NCBI RefSeq assembly: GCF_964656455.1
Contig: NC_135725.1
Span: 52,211,688-52,275,687 of the forward strand
Direction of reading: 5' to 3'
Length of the DNA stretch: 64,000 nt
From: Halichoerus grypus
Taxonomy: Eukaryota > Chordata > Mammalia > Carnivora > Phocidae
Within the stretch, counting starts at the first letter, position 1; each line of letters opens with the position of its first letter. Below the pieces are notes generated by a model, which had not been told where the DNA came from, made no database searches, and saw nothing but the letters and a program-made list of their open reading frames with translations. Shown piece after piece: positions 23,975 to 33,286 of the stretch. Made by a program: the position numbers and the translations under genes.

Positions 23975-24110
23975 TTAGTACAAGTGCAGATTCTTAGGTC
24001 TCATCTAAGAGATTTTAATTTAGTTGGGGGAAGGTCAAAGAATTTGCATTTTGAAAAGAAGGCCCACGTAATTCTAAAACAAACAAATGTTTGACAACTC
24101 CAACTTATAT
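23975..24110 (+). repeat. Possible MER5/MER20-like hAT fragment
   Basis: 'agtgcagattcttaggtctcatc', 'aagaatttgcattttgaaa' and 'ttgacaactc' resemble the middle and end of MER5-type elements. The copy is diverged and the family call is weak. Confidence 0.4.
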
Positions 24111-24300
24111 AGATTAACATTTCCCCAAAGATGCTAATGGTGCTTCATTTAAAAAAAAAAAAAGATACAGGTTCAAATTAGGAAATACTACATATTAAAG
24201 TATTCCTTTCTCAGAGATTTATAATGCACATTAGCATATTAAAAGTCCTGCAGTAAAGAAACTGTTTTCATTCAGCAGTTCCCAACTTATTTTCCATGGA

Positions 24301-24319
24301 CAAAAAAAAAAAAAAAAAA
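24301..24319. repeat. Poly(A) run
   Basis: An A18-19 run with no recognisable retroposon body attached. Confidence 0.9.
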
Positions 24320-25264
24320 GCACAGTGCACCTATTAAGATCTCTCAGAACTATGTACTATGGAGCAAAGGTTGGGCAGAGCTGAAACAGAGGATTCTGAC
24401 CAGGTGAGTATGTTCTGCAAGTCCACCGAATGGCTAAGGAAATGTCTGGAAAAAGACAGCAAAGTCAGTGACTCTGGGGGATATGGCGGCATCCGCTGAT
24501 TTCCTCCAAGTAAAGTCTAAAACCATCTATGATGTCCTAGTTTCCAAGCCGACTGCCAGAAGCTTCCTTACTCTCAAGTAACACACCATGGCTCTGCGAT
24601 GTTATTTCTGGTCACCAACTCTATGTGGTAACCACAGCTGCCAGAGACAGCAGAAGTGCCCAGAGTTCAAAGCACCAAGGAGCAGAAACAGAAGGGGAAA
24701 GACGAAGAGGACGTATCCTTGCCCACATTTATTTATCTTTATTGCTATCACATGTTCTGCACAGAGCATTGGCAGTTGGCGAAATTCCTCCTAGCAACAA
24801 AAGAAGCCTCTGACAGTCAATGAAAGTACAAAAAGATATGAACCTAAGAACGTCCCATCCCCCTGCGGTGCCTGTTATATGGCTGGGGGAGTTTTGGAAC
24901 CCTGCCTTCTTCCTCCTGTGCTGGTGAGCCCAGGGAGTTTGCACAAGCACACACACCATCTCCTTCCTTAGCAAGGAACAGCACAGAGCAAGAGCAGGCG
25001 AGAGCTGGACAAGCAAGGCAGCAGGGTGATTCTGAGCAAACTGGTTTGCGTGCTGAATATTTCAAGATGTACATGCAATGTATACACTTTTCTCCCCCCT
25101 GGTATTAGCTTAATTACTTCCATACCCCCCCACACCCACCTCAACTTCCCATATGCCACATGGAGACACACACATCCCATCTAGAGGGGATTTCAACAAT
25201 GTGTTCCAAATGCTTCTTTTATATCCCAAACCATCTCAGAGCTTTTTAATACTACTGTCCAACA
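24320..25264. other. Intronic sequence without an assigned element
   Basis: No repeat family or exon was recognised. Confidence 0.5.
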
Positions 25265-25385
25265 GCACAAGTATTTTCTCAATCATTCCACAGATAGTTC
25301 CTGAGCGCCTACAAAGGTTCCAGGGCACCGTGTTAGATACTGGAAACACAAGAGTGGAAGTAGGAGAGTGCTCATTCCTACTGAA
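25265..25385 (-). repeat. L2 3'-end fragment, minus
   Basis: 'gttcctgagcgcctacaaaggttccagggcaccgtgttagatactggaaaca' type order is a reverse L2 terminus. Confidence 0.65.
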
Positions 25386-26174
25386 TCTCAGGCCTAAAAA
25401 ACCAAAACAAAACCAAACCTGAATTTTAAATTCAGCCTGTCAGTGCATGGAAAATCCAATTATCAGCAGCATAAAGAAATATAAAAGGGAGATAAGGTTT
25501 GGTCCTTCCCTTTGAAGAGTTTTATGGCTCAGAGCACCAAGCAAATGAAAGCATTTGCATTTCAAGTGTCCTAGTGGGTCCAGCAGCTTACACAAGAGTC
25601 CACAGTTAACAGGACAGCCTGGGATTAATAACAAATGATCAGGAGTGGGCAGAACAGAATGCCAGGATCACTATTTCCCCAGAATGCCAACCCCTGTTTG
25701 CTTCATCCCCAAACAAGCACATGGATTCTCACACTGGGATTCCCTAACCTGAGAGACGAATACCAATAAATGCACCAGAGTTAATGAAACTTTAACTAAT
25801 TAGCCAAAAAATGAAAATTCTACCAGGATAACTGGGTGGGTTTGGAGTCTAGTCCTAAGGAAGCCAGCAAGATCAAATCTAACATCTCACCAAGGCAATG
25901 TTCCCTAACATGTGGAATGTGTACCACTGAGGCCCACAAAATAACTGTAAGTAGTTCACAAATGGTTTTTTGGTATTTTGGTGGTTTTATTTGTTTTGTT
26001 TTCTTAAATTTCAAGGGGGTTCTTAGATGTGGAAAAGGACACTGCTGGTATAGTGGAATTTAGGGAAATACCAATAGGTGTTCCCCAGCATTTAAAGACA
26101 GTCCTAGAAGAAGCCTCTGCAAACTTTCTGAGCTTGGGTGGGATGCAGCAAAATAAGCAAGAAGCTGGTCACGG
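25386..26174 (-). other. MOB3B: Proximal part of the MOB3B intron downstream of the coding exon
   Basis: Non-coding sequence directly after the donor. 25890-26060 reads like a worn hAT element ('tgttccctaacatgtgg' through 'gtggaatttaggg') but I cannot assign it. No second MOB3B exon (FPKNF- or HVYIHHFD-type segment) is visible in translated frames to the left. Confidence 0.5.
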
Positions 26175-26180
26175 ACTTAC
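26175..26180 (-). other. MOB3B: 5' splice donor of the MOB3B coding exon
   Basis: On the minus strand the exon ends CTGTGTGG and the intron opens GTAAGT, a consensus donor. The split Gly140 codon (G|GT) matches the position where MOB3 proteins continue with a VPFPKNF-type segment, which is absent from the read-through frame (it becomes KSVTSF). This fixes the 3' edge of the exon. Confidence 0.93.
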
Positions 26181-26598
26181 CCACACAGGTTGGAAATATG
26201 TCCTCATTGTTGATCTGGACCTCGATCCAATCCATAAGAAGGTTCATGTACTGAGGAGCTGGGAGGGCAGTTGGCTTCTTGTACTTGAGGTCATCCTGCC
26301 ACCGATACTCATATTTGGGGCCCCCCGACATCACGGGGCAGGTCTGCTCGGTGCAGAACTCACAGATGGTGCCATAGATGAGGTTGATCCGATTGAAGAA
26401 GTCCACCACGTGCACCGCCACCCAGTCGTTCTGGTCCTCCCCACTGGGCAGCTGCACAGCCGCCTTCAGATCCACACCTGAATTGAGGGATGCCTGAGCC
26501 CGTTTGTGGAGCTCAAATCTCTGTGTGCCAGGTTCAAATTTCCTCTTGGGCCTGAAGGTCTTGTCCTTGTTGAACACCTGCTTCAAGGCTATGGACAT
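26181..26598 (-). CDS. MOB3B: MOB3B (MOB kinase activator 3B), first coding exon, residues 1-139 and part of 140
   Basis: MOB proteins are small adaptors that bind and activate NDR/LATS-type kinases or link them to Hippo-pathway partners; the MOB3 subgroup is the least understood and is cytosolic. The frame starts [18 protein letters not shown] and keeps the MOB3 core [20 protein letters not shown] (about residues 58-77) and [19 protein letters not shown] (about 91-109). Cys82 and Cys87 are the expected first half of the family's zinc site; the paired histidines should lie in later exons, which are not in this window. The SIALKQVFN start and the [14 protein letters not shown] end fit MOB3B better than MOB3A (MSNPFLKQ) or MOB3C (MALCLKQ). 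Coding is 418 nt, so the last codon (Gly140) is split after its first base. It is open with no frameshift, and the reading past 26181 is intron. The full protein is normally about 216 residues, so roughly 65% is here. The paralogue call comes from remembered family sequence, not a search. Confidence 0.96.
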
Positions 26599-26648
26599 GG
26601 TCTTCTCCTTCTCTTCCTTTTTTTTGCAGGAAGCAAAAAGGCACCTAG
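26599..26648 (-). other. MOB3B: 5'UTR / splice-acceptor zone upstream of the MOB3B start codon
   Basis: Upstream of the ATG the minus strand reads GAAGAGAAGGAGAAGACC, preceded by a pyrimidine tract and eight A's ending in AG. That gives one candidate acceptor, with the exon starting near 26616. A second candidate AG sits near 26645, after CCTCTCCCTG and TTCT. The sequence alone does not decide between them. No in-frame ATG is apparent just upstream. Confidence 0.5.
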
Positions 26649-27355
26649 AACTTTTCAGGGAGAGGTCACAACCCAGCAGGGTTTTCCACTGCCAGCCCTC
26701 TGGCCCCAGGCTTGCGGTCTGCAGCTTTTAATCTCTTTTAGGCGGCCCCTTCCACCTTCCTCTTGAATAGTCTCCAAGAGAACCTCATGTTTCTTTCTAA
26801 AGGCTGAAGAGAAAAGGGTCTTATTAGTACCCAGTTTGCATGTAAGAACGACAAATGCTTAGATCTGATTTCCACCTCGCTTCTGCCAGTACCTATTTCC
26901 ACCCAGGTATAAGGATATTGAGGACACGCCAAACCCCCGAGCATAATGGTGTAATGGTGATTCAAACCACACAAATAACTCTTTTTCTTCATGGCCTTGG
27001 TCAAATCTCTGGCAACTCTTCCCTGTGTGGACATAGGCTAATGGACTCTCCAAGAGGTTAACATGAACATGCTGGTCAAGCGCCCATTCCCATCCCACAT
27101 AGGCCCCTTTATAGAGCACTCCCCACTGCCTTTATTGAGTAAGCATGGAATCGCTACCCCATGCTCTTAAATATAACTGGTTGGAGCAGGGGTGGCTATC
27201 ACACCATGCTGGCTAATAAGAATATCTCTCCTCGGAATTTGGGATCAGGGCCCAGCCTTTGTCAGGCATTGTTCCTGAGAAACAATGAAAACTGGGCCTC
27301 GTTGAGCCCTATTTGGACCACATGCAGTGCAGTTAAGAAAGCTGCTCTGCAGAGA
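26649..27355 (-). other. MOB3B: Proximal part of the intron upstream of the MOB3B coding exon
   Basis: No repeat family was recognised. The small frames on both strands (for example 26738-27119) have no known domain. Confidence 0.5.
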
Positions 27356-27433
27356 GGGAAGGGAGGAGAGAAGAACAAGGAAGGAAGGAGAATAAGGGGG
27401 GGGAAGAGGAGGAGAGGGGAGAGGAGAAGGAAA
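27356..27433. repeat. Polypurine (G/A) tract
   Basis: Nearly all purine, with GGA/GAAGGA units and a G8 run. It is a degenerate simple repeat about 0.8 kb upstream of the MOB3B exon. Confidence 0.85.
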
Positions 27434-27570
27434 ATGTCACTGACATACAGAGAAACAGATATAAGAGCACAAGTGGCTATAGGAAGAAGACAAGAGAAAA
27501 AGAGAAACAGTGAGGACAGTGGTTTCTTGAGTTCCTGTTAATCTTCTAGGAATTGGTTCTAGTTATTCTT

Positions 27571-27774
27571 TTTTTTTTTTAAGATTTTATTTATTTATTT
27601 GACAGAGAGAGAGACCGCGCGAGAGGGAACACAAGCAAGGGGAGTGGGAGAGGGAGAATCAGGCCCCCCACTGAGCAGGGAGCCCAATGCCGATGCCGGG
27701 CTTGATCCCAGGACCCTGGGATCATGACCTGAGCCGAAAGCAGACACTTAACGACTGAGCCACCCAGGCGCCCC
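27571..27774 (-). mobile_element. CAN-SINE, minus
   Basis: T tail, 'aagattttatttatttattt', GA-rich middle, head 'gagccacccaggcgcccc'. The duplication tggttctagttattct at 27554 against tggttccaattatttct at 27775 is slightly mutated. It is head-to-head with the next SINE, 64 bp away. Confidence 0.95.
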
Positions 27775-27838
27775 TGGTTCCAATTATTTCTGAAGCCCTT
27801 GAGATCCATAGATTTTCCCTGAATTAATCAAATAAATC

Positions 27839-28022
27839 CCGGGGTGGCTCAATTGCCTGGGTGGCTCAGTGGGTTAAGCATCTGCCTTTGGCTCAGGTCA
27901 TGATCCCAAGGTCCTGGTCAGCAGGGAGCCTGCTTCTTCCTCTCCCTCTGCCCCTGCTTGTGCACGCTCACTCTCTCTAGTGCATTCTCTCTCAAATAAA
28001 CAAATAAAATCTTTAAAAAAAT
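27839..28022 (+). mobile_element. CAN-SINE, plus, with duplicated head
   Basis: The head reads 'ggggtggctcaattgcctgg' and then 'gtggctcagtgggttaagca', so the 'gggtggctca' block occurs twice. The middle is shortened (B-box region to 'gtcagcagggagcc'). The duplication aaataaatc is at 27830-27838 and 28023-28031. Confidence 0.92.
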
Positions 28023-28160
28023 AAATAAATCTCTTGTTTTACTTCAGCTAACTTGAGAGGGTTTTGTTTCTTTCCAAGAATCCTTAACTATGACAGCATT
28101 TATCACCGCTGTAATATTTCATCCTTTATACCTTTGATATCATACCCTAGAGTTCTGAGG

Positions 28161-28373
28161 CAGGGGTGTACAACAAAACTTTCTGTGATAATGCAAATGT
28201 TCTCTATCTTTGTTGTCCAATATGGCACCAACTAGCCATATGTGGCTAGTGAGTACCTGAGATGTGGCTAGTGTGACTTAAGAACTGAATTTTTCATCTT
28301 ACTGAACTTGAACGAATTGAAATTCAAAGAGCCACATGCAGCTAGTGGCTACCATTTTGGAAAGTGTAGCTTT
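28161..28373 (+). mobile_element. hAT-Charlie palindromic element (MER3/MER33-like)
   Basis: 'aactttctgtgataatgcaaatgtt', 'gttgtccaatatggcaccaactagcc', the central 'gatgtggctagtgtgact', then the inverse 'cacatgcagctagtggctacc'. The two halves are inverted copies, as in this nonautonomous family. Confidence 0.75.
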
Positions 28374-28384
28374 GGTCTTCAGTA

Positions 28385-28570
28385 CTCTCCTCTTTATTAC
28401 CTCATTTGACCCTTACAAAATCCTGGTGTGGTTTATAGTAGATTTGTAGTAGTTATCACTATCCCTGGGTCTCTAAGAGAGAAATTTACTTGCCTAACAA
28501 CATCCCATAGCTAGTATGGGCATAGTTAGGATTGAAATCGAGTTTCTTGACTCCTAGTAAATATTCTTTC
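28385..28570 (-). repeat. MIR, minus
   Basis: 'tttattacctcatttgaccctta', 'ggtctctaagagagaaatttacttgcc', 'atcccatagctagtatggg' and 'ggattgaaatcgag'. Confidence 0.72.
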
Positions 28571-29478
28571 CACATAGCCTTATATTCTAAGAAGTGATGC
28601 CCTTCAACCTGTCTTTCCTGCTGGTTCCTGAAGTCCCTTTACCCAGACCTTCCATCCACAAATTCCCTAAAGACCACAAGTATAGATTGGCTGGAGGTAA
28701 CGATTGTGTCCTGTGGCTTAGAAACAGAGAGGAGATAACTGATCCACTCGTGGATCAAGCCCTAGCAAAATGGGCCAACAGCTGCAGCCAGATTCAGAAG
28801 AGCCCATCATGGAATCTGCTACAATGAACTTGGAGCATGATCCTACTGTACTGCTCTTGCCCTACTTAGATGGGGTTTTGCTATTCCACACTCAAACATG
28901 GCATGGTGATGCATTCAACCTTAGGTCATTCAGGTAAAAACATAAAAACAAAAACACCTGAGACATGCGTACTCCCTCTCACAAGCTGCTCTTTGTCAGA
29001 ACTGCTGATCATTCAGGTGCAAGCCTCCTCTGGCCACCCCTGGCAGCCCCCGTCTGCTCACTTCCTCCCTCTTATCTCACTCTCTTCCTGTTAGCTTTCC
29101 ACTGAAATGCCACATCTACGAGGTGGGTTTTTTCTCCTCCTCTCATGGCGTTGAACACAAACACCCCCCACAAAGAGATCCATGTGGAAAAGCAGGTCCC
29201 GTGGCACTCTCTGCCTGAGGCCATCTGTGAAATCACACTCCGGGGTGCTTCAAACTATCACCACGAAGGACATCACCACGCAAACTCTGCAAACCCCTGG
29301 CAATCTCTCCCTGAAAAGAATACCTTCCCAAAGGCTTAGTCGGCCTGGAAAGAGGTTTGAGAAAACTGAGGGCCCTAAAAGTGCTTTTCCAAAATAAAAA
29401 TATGAGCTAGAGGTTGGGAAGATAGAGAAAGGATGGTGAGGTTGGCTTTTTTTTTTTTCTTTTAAAATAGACAATAGT
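28571..29478. other. Intronic sequence without an assigned element
   Basis: The CT-rich part around 29000-29110 could be a worn L2, but this is not certain. No exon was recognised. Confidence 0.45.
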
Positions 29479-29690
29479 GGGGCGCCTGGGTGGCTCAGTC
29501 AGCGAAGCGTCAGATTCTTGGTTTCACCTCAGGTCATGGTCTCAGGGGTTGTGAGATCGAGTCCACCTTGGCTCTACACTCAGCATGGAGTCTGCTCAAG
29601 TTTCTGGCTCTCTCTCCTCCTCTGCCCCTCCCCCCCCCACGTGTGCGCGCTCTCAAATAAATAAATAAATAAAATCTTAAAAAAAAAAAC
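29479..29690 (+). mobile_element. CAN-SINE, plus (first of a tandem pair)
   Basis: Head 'ggggcgcctgggtggctcag', middle of the 'ttgtgagatcgagtccacctt' type, tail '(aaat)n aaaatctt' and A10. It belongs to a different subfamily from the copy that follows. Confidence 0.95.
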
Positions 29691-29699
29691 CCAAAACAT

Positions 29700-29888
29700 C
29701 GGGATGCCTGGGTGACTCAGTCGGTTAAGCGTCTGCCTTTGGCTCGTGTCATGATCCCGGGGTCCTGGGGTCGAGTCCCGCATCGGGCTCCCTGCTCAGC
29801 AGGAAGCCTGCTTCTCCCTCTCCCACTCCCCCTGCTTGTGCTCTCTCTCTCTCTCAAATAAATAAATAAATCTTAAAAAAAAAACAAC
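29700..29888 (+). mobile_element. CAN-SINE, plus (second of a tandem pair)
   Basis: Head 'gggatgcctgggtgactcag', 'ggggtcgagtcccgcatcgg', 'gaagcctgcttctccctctc', tail '(aaat)n aaatctt' and A10. It starts about 10 bp after the A tail of the previous SINE, so it most likely inserted into that tail. Confidence 0.95.
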
Positions 29889-30479
29889 ACAAAAACAATG
29901 GTCCCTCTGTATCACAAATGCTTAATTGCTGACCACCCAACAGCTGCCCCTTCATGTCTCCAGCAAATAAGACTTGGCTGTTCTGTTATTCTGATAATGA
30001 GGGTGCCATCAGTTACCATGGCCCTCAGAACAATGTTCTTTCATTGCCTTACATGAGCCTCAGTATCACTTGTTTGGCTGTTTCCCCGGGGCCTGGAGTA
30101 TCTGCTTGCATGGACACCAATGTGAAACCTTCCCCCATATGATGGCAGGCTCCTATGCACACCCCCCGAAAGACCCTCTAGCACCTCTCATGACACAGAA
30201 TAATCATAGCAACTCCTTGTCACAAAGCCTTGCAGTGGCTGGTACTCACAAACATTTCAGTAAATATTAAAACCCCATATGAAGTTTAGAGATTTTTCTT
30301 CCAGAGATACTTAGATAATGAACTTGAAGATATCAATCTCTTGAACTGGCTGGACATTTATTCAAAACTTTAACCAGCTTTAAAGTCACCCTTTCTTTTT
30401 GCGTCAACGTAAAAGGCTTACTGGAGGGGAAAAAAGTCATCTTTGGAGGATTTATTTCGCCGTCACGTCCCTTAATGTG
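29889..30479. other. Intronic sequence without an assigned element
   Basis: No repeat family or exon was recognised. Confidence 0.5.
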
Positions 30480-30705
30480 CCACTACCAGCTGCCATTTAT
30501 TAAACTCTAGTATACACCAGATCCTTTACGCATATTATTAACATTCTAATCCTCACGACAGTCTTGCACGGTGGATGTTTTTATGACCACTTAGCACAGA
30601 AAGAAACGGAGGCTCAACTAGATTAAATAATTTGGCAGAAATTGCAAAATTAGTAAATGGTAAGGCTGAATTTTGAACCCAGAACTCTTTGGCACTGAAA
30701 CATAT
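30480..30705 (-). repeat. MIR, nearly full length, minus
   Basis: 'catttattaaactctagtatacaccaga', 'cacgacagtcttgcacggtgga', 'cacagaaagaaacggaggctca' and 'gaattttgaacccagaact' follow reverse MIR. Confidence 0.82.
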
Positions 30706-30764
30706 GTAAGAAATCATATTTCTTACTAAATCTGCTTTAAAGCCTCATGAACATTTTTATGTTT

Positions 30765-30880
30765 TCAAAGCTCCTTCACATGTAGGTTTCAAAGCTCCTC
30801 ACAACAAGACTATAAAGGAAGCTAGAACAGGTGGTATTTTTATCTCCATTTTACAGATAAGGAAACAGAAACTCTATCTC
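30765..30880 (-). repeat. MIR fragment, minus
   Basis: 'agctcctcacaacaagacta', 'tttatctccattttacagataagg' and 'aaacagaaactc'. Confidence 0.7.
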
Positions 30881-31244
30881 CTCTAGTGCTCATCCAAATG
30901 CATTAACCATTCTGACATGCTCAAACCTGAGGATGTCTCTTCTGCTCAAACTTTTTCACCTACAATAAAGTTCTCTGGAGATGGGATAGATTGGTGGGTG
31001 GGCTCCCATGTTTAAAGACATTGGCGATCCAGGATGGATAATAACAATTTCATCATACCACTGAATGGCTGAACCAAAAGGCATCTGTGTCTTTGAGTGT
31101 CAAATGCTGTATTGGGGTAGATACCCAGAAAACTTTTGAAATGAAAAAGGGAATAGGAAATCCATTTGGCCTTACTGACCAACTCAGAGCCCCTTTAGGA
31201 CCCCTGCCCATAATTTATACAGTAGGTTTATTAAATGGTTAGAG

Positions 31245-31395
31245 CAGTGCTTCTCAGATGTTAAGGTGGGATCTTGTTAAAATGCAGGTTCAGATCCAGT
31301 AGGTCCGGGGTGATGCCTAAGCATGTGCATTTCTAACAAGCTCCCTGGTGATGCCAAATCTACTGTCTTTGGATGACACTTTAGGTTACTAAGAG
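31245..31395 (+). mobile_element. hAT-Charlie MER5-like element, first of two
   Basis: 'cagtgcttctcagatg', 'atcttgttaaaatgcaggttcagatccagtaggtc', 'gcatttctaacaagctccc' and 'gacactttaggttactaag' are in MER5 order. Confidence 0.82.
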
Positions 31396-31398
31396 AGG

Positions 31399-31490
31399 TT
31401 GTTAGAAATGCAGGCGCTCAGGCCTCACTCCAGACCTAGCAGATCTAAGTCTGCACTTTAACAAAATCTCAGAAGTATATGTTTGAGGAG
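31399..31490 (+). mobile_element. hAT-Charlie MER5-like element, second, 5'-truncated
   Basis: 'gttgttagaaatgcaggcgctcaggcctcactccagacctagcagatct' type order, then 'actttaacaaaatctcagaag' and the end 'gtttgaggagcac'. It abuts the first copy in the same orientation. Confidence 0.78.
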
Positions 31491-31999
31491 CACAGAGTTG
31501 GAGGGCTGCCTGACTGGCTGGGTAGAGGGATGACAAATAAACTTCCATTTGTTGTTCTGTCGACAGTTTGCTTCATAAACAGTCTTCAGTGTGTGAGCGT
31601 ACGTGTGTGTGTGTTTAAGAAGAATGAGGGGAAACTCACTGTTTTGAATACAAATGCCTTGACAGATGGTGACAATGACCAGGTCTATTGATCTGGATTG
31701 ATTTGGAGAGCACAGTGCCCAGAGCCCAGGAGGTCTCCAGTGAATAACTTTCTATAAATGCCAGACAGAATGTGGACGCTACTAATGGCACTGCAGCCCC
31801 ATGTGGAAAGCTTCTTTGGCTAATGAAAGTGGAACACTAGCAACAACGCAGTTGTTATTCTCTGTCCTTGTCCAGTCTCCAGAAAGGAAAGAACAAGTCA
31901 TAAGTTTTGCCCCCTGGGCAGAAGCTATAATCCAATTTTATGTTATGAATAGCATTCCGTACAATGCTGGTTCTCAATAAATCTCTGAAGCCAATTGCT
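31491..31999. other. Intronic sequence, mostly unassigned
   Basis: A possible L2 end lies at 31705-31770 ('cacagtgcccagagcccaggagg', 'gtgaataactttctataaatg'). Nothing else was recognised. Confidence 0.45.
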
Positions 32000-32110
32000 C
32001 ATTCAATCAATGGACATTTACTAAAGACCTTTTATGTGCCAGACTCAAGGCTAGGCACCACGGACACAGAGCTGATGAAAACTTGGTGTCTGCCTTTGAA
32101 AAGTCCACAA
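32000..32110 (-). repeat. L2 3'-end fragment, minus
   Basis: 'ttcaatcaatggacatttactaaagacc', 'tatgtgccagactcaaggctaggcacc' and 'acacagagctgatgaaaact' match the reverse L2 terminus. Confidence 0.8.
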
Positions 32111-32804
32111 TGTGCTGTTTAGTTTGAGGTTAGTGTATTGGCTTTTGCTTTTTAAGCTACAAAGTTAAAGGCACCAACATGGATAGTGATGTGATTTCTT
32201 CACAGGATTACTCCAGTTAGGAATGAAAAGGACAATAAAGAATGAAGTCTTATGGAAAGAGAAAAATGGAAACCCAAATAAACAGCATAAAATTGACAGG
32301 AGCTCCATGTGTTCTCCATATTTTCTGCTTAATAGATCAATTATAGCAATAAAACATGTGCACTATAAAAATATGCAGAGAGAATTCTGCTGGGCTGCAA
32401 GGGAATGTTGATGAGGTAACTAGGCAACCCTGGCAGGGAAAGTTCTTATTTTTCTTTTCCTATTGATGTCTTCTGCCTTATTAGTTGAAAATTCAAAGTC
32501 TCCTTTCCAGGATGAGGAAGAATTGAAGCAATTCTCCCATTCACCCTTGAGAGATCCATCTTCTCTAGTTGTGACCACCTCTAAAGAGATGTTGGTAGTA
32601 CAGGAGGGCGGGTAGGACAGAGAGGAGAGAACCCAAAGCTGATATTACTTGGGGGGAAAGAAGTTCAATATCTCATCTATGGGGTGGAGGACTCCTTCTG
32701 GCAGGATGAGCCAACAGGGCAATTCACCCCCAGGAAGCTAAGGGAAATGCCCCAGAGGTGCCCCACCATGTGGGATGTTCCATGTCATTTTCAGTGCTGG
32801 GGTC
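32111..32804. other. Intronic sequence without an assigned element
   Basis: No repeat family or exon was recognised. Confidence 0.5.
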
Positions 32805-32880
32805 CCTGGAGCTAGGATGGCGCCCAGCACAGAGCCTACTTCACTGAATGTTTGCTGAGTGAATGAACAGAGAACAGTAA
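32805..32880 (+). repeat. L2 3' terminus, plus
   Basis: 'cgcccagcacagagcctac' and 'cactgaatgtttgctgagtgaatgaa' match the L2 end. Confidence 0.65.
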
Positions 32881-33252
32881 ATGAAGGACTCTTTGCATCA
32901 AAGTGAAACCACAAAAGTGAAAACAAACTGAACCTCCTGTACTTTAGTTATCTGAGGACTCCCACCTGCATCTGTAAGCTCACTGCCAACTCACTGAGGT
33001 CCAATATTACCAGCCGAGGTGCTGCTCTGAAGGATCCCCTCCTCAAAGATGAAGATATCTGTCCCACCTCTCTCTCAAATGGACTGCTCCTTTCCCATGT
33101 GTTACCTAAAATTCTAGCTCTTCAGAACTGAAGAATGACTAGTCTGATCTCTCATCTTCCCACCATTTTTCTCTATAGCTAGAACAGTACATGGAACTCT
33201 TCTCTAATACCCCAGAAGCCAAATAAAAGCAGGTTAGGTTTTTATTTTAGAG

Positions 33253-33286
<34 letters not shown>

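Noticed and set aside
26029..26481. 150-aa plus-strand open frame
   Set aside because: It is the antisense shadow of the MOB3B exon. The conserved MOB protein is on the minus strand and no family matches the plus frame.
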